Assembly: GCA_007134805.1 (NCBI GenBank)
Contig: SLKB01000038.1
Coordinates: 1-5,484 of the forward strand
Direction: 5' to 3'
Source: Paracoccaceae bacterium
GTDB lineage: Bacteria > Pseudomonadota > Alphaproteobacteria > Rhodobacterales > Rhodobacteraceae
Length of the DNA: 5,484 nt
This document shows, piece by piece, positions 1-4,597 of the stretch (positions within the stretch are counted from its first letter, which is position 1; every line of letters begins with the position of its first letter). Below the pieces are notes generated by a model. The model made no database searches. It saw nothing but the letters and a program-made list of their open reading frames with translations, and had not been told where the DNA came from. The translations under genes and the position numbers were made by a program.

Positions 1-1703
1 AGACGCTCACCGACCATTACATCGCCCATCGCGAGGTCGAGCACCGCCTGCAGATGATCCAGGACGCGCAGACCCAGGAACTGCCCTCCCATGCGCAGGG
101 CTTCGACCGGCTCGCGCGGTTTTCGGGGGCGGAGGACACCGAAGCGTTCCGCGCCCGCCTGCATGCAAGGCTCGAAGCGGTGGCCCGGATCACCGAGGGC
201 TTCTACGCCGCCGACACCCCCGCCGCGCAAGAGCCGGAACTTTCCGAGGCCGCGCAGGATCTGGTGGCCGGCTGGCCGAGCTACGCGGCCCTGCGCTCGA
301 CGCGCGCGCAGCAGATCTTCACGCGCATGCGCCCGCTGATCCTGTGCAAGCTGCAGGACGCCGCCGACCCCGATGCCGCGCTGGTGCAATTCGACCGCTT
401 CCTCGGCGGCCTGCCCGCGGGCGTGCAACTCTTTTCACTTTTCGAGGCCAATCCGCAGCTCATAGATCTCATTGTTGACATATGCGCGACAGCGCCGCGG
501 CTCGCAGGGTATCTCTCGCGCAATGCCGCGGTGCTCGACGCCGTGATCGGCGGGCAGTTCTTCGCGCCCTGGCCGGGCACCACGGCGCTGCAGAAGGATC
601 TCGCCGACCGGCTGGCCGACATCGAGGATTACGAGCGCCAGCTTGACGCCGCGCGCGTCTGGGCGCGCGAGTGGCATTTCCGCGTGGGCGTGCACCATCT
701 GCGCGGGCTTATCGACGCGTTCGAGGCGGGCGCCGAATACGCAGGCCTCGCCGAGGCAGTGCTTGGCGCGCTCTGGCCCGTGGTGGTGGCCGAATTCGCG
801 CGCAAGCACGGGCCGCCACCGGGGCACGGCGCCGTGGTGCTGGGGATGGGCTCGCTCGGGGCGGGGCGGCTCAACGCAGCCTCGGATCTCGATCTGATCG
901 TGATCTATGACGCCGCGCCCGACGCCATGTCGGACGGCCGCCGCCCGCTCGATGCGCGCAGCTATTACGCGCGGCTGACCAAGGCGTATCTCACGGCGAT
1001 CAGCGCGCCCACGGCCGAGGGGCGGCTCTATGAGGTCGACATGCGCCTGCGCCCCTCGGGGCGGCAAGGGCCGGTCGCGACAAGCCTCAGCGCCTTCCGG
1101 ACCTACCAGCGCGACGAGGCCTGGACTTGGGAGCATCTGGCGCTGACCCGCGCGCGCCGGGTCGCGGGCGCACTCAGCCTGGGCGAGGCGGTCGAGGCCG
1201 CGCGCCGCGAGGTGCTGCGCGACAAGGCCAGCGGCGAAAGCATCGCGCGCGACGTGGCCGAGATGCGCGCGCGCCTGGCCGAGGCCAAGCCCGCCCACAG
1301 CATCTGGGACGCCAAGGCCGGGCCCGGGCGGCTCATGGATATCGAACTGCTGGCGCAGTTCTGCGCGCTGCGCGCGGGCCAGCCCGCCCGCCGCGTCGAG
1401 GCGCAGATGCGCGCGGGCGCCAAGGCGGGGGTGCTGACGGATGCAGGCGCGCAGGCGCTCCTGCGCGCCTATCGGCTGTGCTGGACGCTGCAGGCCACGG
1501 GGCGGCTGCTAGCCGACCGGATTTCCGATATTGCCGCGCTTGGCCCGGGCGGACAGAAGTTTATCTTGCACTCCTGCGAGGCCGAGACGGCAGACGCGCT
1601 GGCCGAGCGGCTGCGCGACGCCTGCGCGGCGGCCGAGGATGTGATCGAGGCCGTCCTGGGTCAGCCAGGCGAGAACGAGGCGCAGGATGAATACAGCCGA
1701 TGA
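1..1703 (+). CDS. glnE: Bifunctional glutamine synthetase adenylyltransferase / adenylyl-removing enzyme, 5'-truncated by the window
   Basis: GlnE attaches AMP to, and phosphorolytically removes it from, a tyrosine of glutamine synthetase, under PII control, to match nitrogen assimilation to supply. The frame is open from the first base, and residues encoded before the first ATG (position 54) already match the family (REVEHRLQ followed by QDAQTQELP, the end of the N-terminal adenylyl-removing domain), so the gene starts upstream. The C-terminal adenylyltransferase domain is complete. It has the nucleotidyltransferase signature GMGSLG (843-860) and SDLDLI (882-899), then YEVDMRLRPSG from 1029 with another acidic metal-ligand candidate, then EAWTWEHLAL and MDIELLAQF. 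About 566 residues are visible, against about 946 in the E. coli protein. The catalytic core of the removing domain lies outside the window, so its integrity cannot be judged. The stop overlaps the next gene by 17 nt. Family assignment is very secure. Confidence 0.97.
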   Translation, partial: TLTDHYIAHREVEHRLQMIQDAQTQELPSHAQGFDRLARFSGAEDTEAFRARLHARLEAVARITEGFYAADTPAAQEPELSEAAQDLVAGWPSYAALRSTRAQQIFTRMRPLILCKLQDAADPDAALVQFDRFLGGLPAGVQLFSLFEANPQLIDLIVDICATAPRLAGYLSRNAAVLDAVIGGQFFAPWPGTTALQKDLADRLADIEDYERQLDAARVWAREWHFRVGVHHLRGLIDAFEAGAEYAGLAEAVLGALWPVVVAEFARKHGPPPGHGAVVLGMGSLGAGRLNAASDLDLIVIYDAAPDAMSDGRRPLDARSYYARLTKAYLTAISAPTAEGRLYEVDMRLRPSGRQGPVATSLSAFRTYQRDEAWTWEHLALTRARRVAGALSLGEAVEAARREVLRDKASGESIARDVAEMRARLAEAKPAHSIWDAKAGPGRLMDIELLAQFCALRAGQPARRVEAQMRAGAKAGVLTDAGAQALLRAYRLCWTLQATGRLLADRISDIAALGPGGQKFILHSCEAETADALAERLRDACAAAEDVIEAVLGQPGENEAQDEYSR

Positions 1704-1938
1704 CCCGAAAGGGTTGATTCGCGAAAGCTACCGGATCGAGGGGATCTCGGATGCGGAATGCCGCTCGATCCTGGTGGACTGGGCGCTCTCGGTCCCGGAC
1801 GGGCGCGACCCGCAGGCAGCGCTCAAGGCGCTGCTCCTGCGCTATGGCGCGGCCGCCCCCGACCACCCGATGACCGGGCTCTTGCGCGAAGGGCTCGCGC
1901 CCCGCCCCACCCGTCCACGCGGGGGACGGCGCGCATGA
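1687..1938 (+). CDS. Small conserved protein of unknown function (83 aa), coupled to glnE and tusA
   Basis: I do not know a function for this protein. It resembles short hypothetical proteins I recall from Rhodobacteraceae, with a core reading DPKGLIRESYRIEGI, then AECRSILVDWALS and APDHPMTGLLREGL. The N-terminal two thirds looks compact and probably helical. The tail is Arg/Pro/Gly-rich (RPTRPRGGRRA) and probably disordered or nucleic-acid/phosphate-binding. There is no signal peptide or membrane segment and a single Cys at residue 25. The ATG at 1687 lies inside the end of glnE (17-nt overlap), with a GAGG at 1677-1680 six bases before it as a plausible ribosome site. Its stop overlaps the tusA ATG (ATGA at 1935-1938). 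Both overlaps argue for a real, translationally coupled gene. Family membership is from memory and would need a homology search. Confidence 0.82.
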   Translation: MNTADDPKGLIRESYRIEGISDAECRSILVDWALSVPDGRDPQAALKALLLRYGAAAPDHPMTGLLREGLAPRPTRPRGGRRA

Positions 1939-2168
1939 GCACGCAGGCGGATCAGGATCTCGACACGCTGGGGCTGTTATGCCCCCTGCCCGTCCTCAAG
2001 GCGCGCAAGCGGCTGATGGCAATGCCGAAAGGCGCCGTTCTGCGCGTGCTCGCCGATGATCCGGCCGCAGTGGTCGATATTCCGCATTTCTGCGCGCAAT
2101 CGGGGCATGAGCTTCTGGGCATGCAGGACGCGGGCGGCGCGACCAGCTACCTGATCCGGAAGGGTTGA
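1935..2168 (+). CDS. tusA: TusA-family sulfurtransferase / sulfur carrier protein
   Basis: TusA proteins carry a persulfide on a conserved cysteine. In E. coli TusA accepts sulfur from IscS and passes it to TusBCD for tRNA 2-thiouridine synthesis; relatives serve other sulfur-transfer routes. The 77-residue product is typical in length (81 aa in E. coli). It has the active-site motif CPLP with Cys16 after LDTLGLL, then VLADDPAAVVDIPHFC, which matches E. coli TusA (ADDPATTRDIPGFC) including a second Cys (Cys53), and the closing YLIRKG. The ATG at 1935 is chosen because it forms an ATGA overlap with the preceding gene and starts just before the family's conserved region; an open frame upstream of it is a shadow of that gene. 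A purine-rich GGGGGA at 1921-1926 lies eight bases before the start. Whether it serves tRNA thiolation or another pathway cannot be told, as no tusBCD or other sulfur gene is visible. Confidence 0.93.
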   Translation: MSTQADQDLDTLGLLCPLPVLKARKRLMAMPKGAVLRVLADDPAAVVDIPHFCAQSGHELLGMQDAGGATSYLIRKG

Positions 2169-2174
2169 AGGGGG

Positions 2175-2248
2175 GGAGCGCCCGCTCCGCCGTGCCTGAA
2201 GGCACATCTCGCGGGCGCTGCGCGGCGTGCCGCCGCGCGGCACGCCGC
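2175..2248. repeat. Cluster of overlapping palindromes between convergent tusA and trmD (possible bidirectional terminator or REP-like element)
   Basis: The 152-nt gap 2169-2320 contains no credible gene. It holds GGAGCG/CGCTCC (2175-2180 with 2183-2188), GTGCCT/AGGCAC (2192-2197 with 2200-2205), an enclosing AGCGCCCGC/GCGGGCGCT (2177-2185 with 2211-2219) that excludes the first hairpin, and a perfect 11-bp stem 2222-2232 with 2238-2248 around GGCGTGCC/GGCACGCC. No T-run follows on either strand, so these are not classic intrinsic terminators. They could still stop or stabilise transcripts from both sides, or be a dispersed palindromic element. The rest of the gap shows only the short palindrome TTGCGCAA at 2287-2294. 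Confidence 0.7.
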
Positions 2249-2320
2249 CCAACCCGATGCACCGGGCGGCTGGCGGGCGCGCAGCCTTGCGCAAATTGGC
2301 CGATCACCCGCCCGGCCCGC

Positions 2321-3121
2321 TCATTTCGCCTGACGCGCGCACCATGCCGCCCAGAGATCGGGGCGGCGCGCGCGGGTCAGCGCCTCGGCCTCGGCCTGGC
2401 GCCAGCGCGCCACGGCGGCGTGGTCGCCCGACAGCAACACTGGCGGGATCGCGCGCCCCTCCCATTCGGCGGGCCGGGTATATTGCGGATGCTCCAGCAG
2501 CCCGCGCGCGAAGCTCTCATCCTCGAGCGAGGCAGCATTGCCCAGAACCCCCGGCAGCAACCGCACGGTCGCATCGAGCATCGCCTGTGCTGCAATCTCG
2601 CCCCCGGTGAGGATGAAATCGCCAAGGCTCACTTCCTCGATCTCGAAATGATCGAGCACGCGCTGATCCACCCCCTCGAACCGCCCGCAGATCATGGTGA
2701 TGCCGCGCGCCTGCGACCAGGCGCGCGCGCGGTCCTGCGTGAAGGGCCGCCCGCGCGGGCTGAGGCAGACGCGCGGCCAGTCGCCCTGCGCGGCGGGGCG
2801 GCGGCGCAGCGCATGTTTGATCGCCCGGCCCAGCACATCGGCGCGCAGGACCATGCCCGCGCCGCCGCCTGCGGGCGTGTCATCGACATTGCGATGCTTG
2901 CCCACGCCAAAGGGGCGCAGGTCGATCGCCTCCAGCCCCCAGAGCCCGTCGCGCAAGGCCTTGCCGGTCAGCGACTGGCCCAGCACCCCCGGAAAGGCCG
3001 CCGGAACAAGCGTGAGCACATCGGCCTGCCAGGCATCCTGCAGCGGGCGCGGCGCGCCCAGATCGCGCGGCTGGGTCGAGGGCGCGATCGCAAGCCGCCC
3101 GGCGGCGCGGCGCGCGCTCAT
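2321..3121 (-). CDS. trmD: tRNA (guanine-N1-)-methyltransferase
   Basis: TrmD is a SPOUT-class methyltransferase that uses S-adenosylmethionine to make m1G37 next to the anticodon, which prevents +1 frameshifting. The 266-residue product has the family blocks in order: GGGAGMVLR (85-93), LSPRG (120-124), CGRFEGVD (145-152), [11 protein letters not shown] (165-175) of the trefoil-knot cofactor site, Arg187 in [11 protein letters not shown], then [16 protein letters not shown] and PPVLLSGDH (226-234). Homology to short family members begins around residue 31. The first 30 residues are an extension that I recall as common in Rhodobacteraceae. The ATG is supported by a 4-nt ATGA overlap with the rimM stop, implying coupled translation, and no alternative ATG lies before the conserved part. 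The position equivalent to the proposed catalytic Asp169 of H. influenzae TrmD appears to be Glu202 here. The gene is followed by the palindrome cluster and the convergent tusA, not by rplS. Confidence 0.96.
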   Translation of the reverse strand: MSARRAAGRLAIAPSTQPRDLGAPRPLQDAWQADVLTLVPAAFPGVLGQSLTGKALRDGLWGLEAIDLRPFGVGKHRNVDDTPAGGGAGMVLRADVLGRAIKHALRRRPAAQGDWPRVCLSPRGRPFTQDRARAWSQARGITMICGRFEGVDQRVLDHFEIEEVSLGDFILTGGEIAAQAMLDATVRLLPGVLGNAASLEDESFARGLLEHPQYTRPAEWEGRAIPPVLLSGDHAAVARWRQAEAEALTRARRPDLWAAWCARQAK

Positions 3122-3636
3122 TCGATCAGCCCTTCGGGCGGGTCGGCAATGAGCCGGCCACGCGCCAGATCGATGGTCGGCACGATCGCGCGCGTGAAAG
3201 GCACAAGCACGCTCGCCTGGCCGGCGGGGCGCGCAAGCTCCAGCAGATCCGACGCGCCGTGGTTGAGCACCGCCTTCACCCGGCCGAGCGAGACCCCGCC
3301 CGGATCAAAAACCTCGAGCCCGATCAGATCGGCATGGTAGAACTCATCCTCGCCCGGATCGGGCAGCGCCGCGCGATCGGCGCAAAGCCGCACCCCGCGC
3401 AAGGCGTCGGCCTCTTCGCGCGTCGCCACCCCGCTCAGGCGCGCAGCAAAGCCCTGCGCGACCGCCGCGCCCAGCGTGACCGTGAAGCTGCGGGTGCCAT
3501 CCTCGGACCAGAGCGGGCCATAATCCGCCACGGCCTGCGGCTCGGCGCAGAAGCTTTTCAGCCGCACCTCGCCGCGCACACCATAGGCGCCGGCGATGGC
3601 TCCGACACAAACGCGAGGGGGGTCTGAGTTTTTCAT
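3118..3636 (-). CDS. rimM: 16S rRNA processing / 30S maturation factor RimM
   Basis: RimM binds ribosomal protein uS19 and assists maturation of the 30S head. The 172-residue product has the N-terminal barrel opening [14 protein letters not shown] (11-24), the [11 protein letters not shown] segment (71-81) that ends this domain, and a PRC-barrel starting near [14 protein letters not shown] (96-109) with GASDLLEL and [10 protein letters not shown], closing in DPPEGLIE. Length and order are normal. The ATG at 3636 is the earliest possible start, because an in-frame TGA (3639-3637) abuts it. No Shine-Dalgarno sequence is visible upstream; instead a small AGCG-TTTTT-CGCT hairpin sits immediately before the start. 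The stop overlaps trmD by 4 nt. The terminator after rpsP implies that rimM-trmD has its own promoter or depends on read-through. Confidence 0.96.
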   Translation of the reverse strand: MKNSDPPRVCVGAIAGAYGVRGEVRLKSFCAEPQAVADYGPLWSEDGTRSFTVTLGAAVAQGFAARLSGVATREEADALRGVRLCADRAALPDPGEDEFYHADLIGLEVFDPGGVSLGRVKAVLNHGASDLLELARPAGQASVLVPFTRAIVPTIDLARGRLIADPPEGLIE

Positions 3637-3637
3637 T

Positions 3638-3731
3638 CAGCGAAAAACGCTTTCAGCAGGCGAAAAAATCGACGACCAGAGGATGCAGGCTTTTTTCGCC
3701 AGTCGAAAAAAGCTTTCAAGGGGCGAAAAAA
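3638..3731. repeat. Degenerate direct repeat with CGAAAAA(A) tracts in the rpsP-rimM gap
   Basis: Two copies, 3638-3668 and 3700-3731, align with about four mismatches and one gap. Both run CAG, CGAAAAA, then GCTTTCA, then GGCGAAAAAA. Four CGAAAAA(A) tracts therefore occur in one orientation (3641-3647, 3661-3668, 3704-3711, 3724-3731), plus one in the opposite orientation at 3691-3698. Together with the terminator this fills most of the 119-nt gap between rpsP and rimM, which is strikingly A/T-tract-rich for this sequence. No clear promoter hexamers could be assigned. Function is unknown. Confidence 0.75.
3689..3713 (-). promoter_or_regulatory. Perfect 10-bp stem-loop in the rimM 5' leader
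   Basis: GCTTTTTTCG (3689-3698) and CGAAAAAAGC (3704-3713) are exact reverse complements separated by five bases. In the rimM leader RNA this is a stable hairpin 53 nt before the start codon. The same GGCGAAAAAA strand (minus 3700-3691) can also pair over 10 bp with either flanking TTTTTTCGCC (minus 3731-3722 or 3668-3659), so mutually exclusive folds exist. The structure is seen directly; a regulatory role is inference. It lacks the U-run expected of a terminator. Confidence 0.5.
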
Positions 3732-3748
3732 GGGGCACGCGCCCCTTT
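3726..3748 (-). terminator. Rho-independent terminator after rpsP
   Basis: Eight bases after the rpsP stop, the minus strand reads AAAGGGGC, loop GCGT, GCCCCTTT, continuing to a run of six T (3731-3726). This is a perfect 8-bp stem (3748-3741 with 3736-3729), GC-rich at the loop end and ending in a U-tract, which is the classic intrinsic terminator layout. It separates high-level rpsP expression from rimM-trmD. Confidence 0.9.
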
Positions 3749-3755
3749 CCGTGCC

Positions 3756-4109
3756 TCACTCGGCGGTGGCGGCCTCGGCCTTGGCGGCTTTTGCGGTGGC
3801 GCGCTCTTGCGCCTTCTTGCCGGGCTGGGCCTTCTGGGTGTTGGCACGCTTGGCCTTCTCGCGCAGGCCGGCCGCCTCGAGGAAGCGCGCGATGCGGTCG
3901 GTGGGCTGCGCGCCCTGCGCGAGCCAGTGCTGGACGCGCTCGACATCCATCTTCACGCGGTCCTCGCTGTCCTTGGGCAGGAGCGGGTTGTAGGTGCCGA
4001 GCTTCTCGAGGAAGCGGCCGTCGCGCGCCATGCGTGAATCGGCGGCGACGATGGAATAATGCGGGCGTTTCTTCGAGCCACCACGGGCCAGTCGGATCTT
4101 CGTTGCCAT
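3756..4109 (-). CDS. rpsP: 30S ribosomal protein bS16
   Basis: bS16 is an early-assembling 30S protein needed for stable folding of the 16S 5' domain. The opening [36 protein letters not shown], and [24 protein letters not shown] are family-defining; only short blocks of these are needed for recognition. The 117-residue product exceeds the 82 residues of the E. coli protein because of a C-terminal Ala/Lys-rich tail (about 35 residues from REKAKRA), a feature of many alphaproteobacteria and probably disordered or rRNA-contacting. Start choice is firm: AAAGGAG lies eight bases before the ATG. It lies 54 nt downstream of the chorismate mutase gene and is followed by an intrinsic terminator, so it likely ends the ffh-led transcript. 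Confidence 0.97.
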   Translation of the reverse strand: MATKIRLARGGSKKRPHYSIVAADSRMARDGRFLEKLGTYNPLLPKDSEDRVKMDVERVQHWLAQGAQPTDRIARFLEAAGLREKAKRANTQKAQPGKKAQERATAKAAKAEAATAE

Positions 4110-4117
4110 ATCAGTCT

Positions 4118-4124
4118 CTCCTTT
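4118..4124 (-). promoter_or_regulatory. Strong Shine-Dalgarno sequence of rpsP
   Basis: The minus strand reads AAAGGAG eight bases before the rpsP ATG. It is among the best ribosome binding sites in the window, fits the high demand for a ribosomal protein, and fixes the start codon. Confidence 0.85.
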
Positions 4125-4163
4125 GATCTTGAGATGCGCGCCTCAGCTGTGCGCGCGGGGTTT

Positions 4164-4460
4164 TCAGCGTTTCAGGCTCTCGTGGTGACGGATCACTTCC
4201 GAGATGATGAAGTTGAGGAATTTCTTGGCGAATTCCGGGTCGAGATCGGCCTCCTTGGCCAACCATTCCAGCCGCTCGATCTGGCGCTCCTCGCGCGCGG
4301 GGTCCGAGGGGGGAAGGTGATGCTGCGCCTTGAGCCGGCCTACAGCTTGTGTGTGCTTGAACCTCTCGCCCAATGTATAGACGAGGATCGCGTCCAGCCG
4401 GTCGATGCTGTCACGATGATCGCCGAGGATCTCGGCGGCGCGGGTCACGTCATCGCTCAT
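4164..4460 (-). CDS. Chorismate mutase, AroQ (all-helical) class
   Basis: Chorismate mutase converts chorismate to prephenate, the branch point to phenylalanine and tyrosine. The 98-residue product aligns with the mutase domain of E. coli PheA without gaps over its first half. Counterparts of the active-site residues are present: Arg16 (E. coli Arg11), Arg33 (Arg28), Lys44 (Lys39), Asp53 (Asp48), Arg56 (Arg51) and Glu57 (Glu52). The third helix (FLNFIISEVIRHHESLKR) has His where E. coli has Gln88, a position that varies among monofunctional relatives as I recall. It is a stand-alone enzyme with no prephenate dehydratase or dehydrogenase domain and no signal peptide. The ATG at 4460 is preferred over an in-frame one at 4529 because AGGAGG sits four bases before it and homology starts there. 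It lies between ffh and rpsP, a placement unrelated to aromatic biosynthesis that I recall from other Rhodobacterales. Confidence 0.93.
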   Translation of the reverse strand: MSDDVTRAAEILGDHRDSIDRLDAILVYTLGERFKHTQAVGRLKAQHHLPPSDPAREERQIERLEWLAKEADLDPEFAKKFLNFIISEVIRHHESLKR

Positions 4461-4597
4461 GCAGCCTCCTGCACCGGGGGGTGTTGCCGGATTTCGGCCC
4501 ATGCGCCGGATTGCGGATCGCGGACCCACCCGGCGCGCACCTGCGCGGCGACATCGGCGGCCCTGCCGGGACGCGCTATCGGATGCGGCGCGCTCAT
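4457..4597 (-). CDS. Candidate small ORF of 46 aa linking ffh and the chorismate mutase gene
   Basis: I do not recognise this product. Its ATG (4597-4595) overlaps the ffh TGA as ATGA, and its TGA (4459-4457) overlaps the chorismate mutase ATG as ATGA, so it exactly fills a 133-nt gap that otherwise has no gene. The peptide has two Trp in the segment RAGWVRDPQSGAWAEI (residues 21-36), a basic Pro-containing N terminus and no membrane segment or signal peptide. By my count about three quarters of third codon positions are G or C, above the second-position value. This has the right direction but is weaker than in the neighbours. There is no strong ribosome site; only GAAGAAGAA in the ffh end precedes it, so it would rely on coupling. 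The chorismate mutase Shine-Dalgarno lies inside its last codons. It could instead be an untranslated spacer or the remnant of a longer gene. Confidence 0.45.
   Translation of the reverse strand: MSAPHPIARPGRAADVAAQVRAGWVRDPQSGAWAEIRQHPPVQEAA
4465..4470 (-). promoter_or_regulatory. Shine-Dalgarno sequence deciding the chorismate mutase start
   Basis: AGGAGG on the minus strand is followed by CTGC and the ATG at 4460. The four-base spacing is short but the match to the anti-Shine-Dalgarno is full. This favours 4460 over the upstream in-frame ATG at 4529, whose added 23 residues (Arg/Pro/Gly-rich) lie outside the conserved family region. Confidence 0.8.

Noticed and set aside
54..56. ATG at 54 as the start of glnE
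   Set aside because: The frame is open to the window edge and the codons before it match the family's EHRLQ region, so this Met is internal.
475..480. Perfect TTGACA (-35-like) inside glnE
   Set aside because: No acceptable -10 occurs at 16-18 bp and the bases encode a conserved stretch of GlnE (LIDLIVDI).
435..1298. Long antisense ORF (287 codons) opposite glnE
   Set aside because: It lies wholly within the strongly conserved glnE frame. The product is low-complexity Arg/Ala/Gly/Pro-rich, as expected from the complementary strand of GC-rich coding DNA.
1758..1934. N-terminal extension of tusA from an upstream in-frame ATG
   Set aside because: The added residues are Arg/Pro/Gly-rich shadow translation of the preceding gene; the family's conserved region begins just after the ATG at 1935.
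2165..3340. 391-codon plus-strand ORF spanning the junction, trmD and part of rimM
   Set aside because: It is antisense to two securely identified genes, runs through the palindrome cluster and has no recognisable domain. High GC with few stops explains it.
3712..3728. Heat-shock-sigma-like -35 (CCCCTTGAA on the minus strand) before rimM
   Set aside because: The upstream part of the consensus is imperfect and no matching -10 was found at the proper spacing; the region is repetitive, so chance matches are likely.
4136..4156. GCGCGC/GCGCGC inverted repeat between chorismate mutase and rpsP as a terminator
   Set aside because: GCGCGC is self-palindromic and frequent in this sequence, the loop is nine bases, and no T-run follows.
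4461..4529. Extended chorismate mutase start at 4529
   Set aside because: The extra 23 residues are not family-like, and a full AGGAGG precedes the ATG at 4460.
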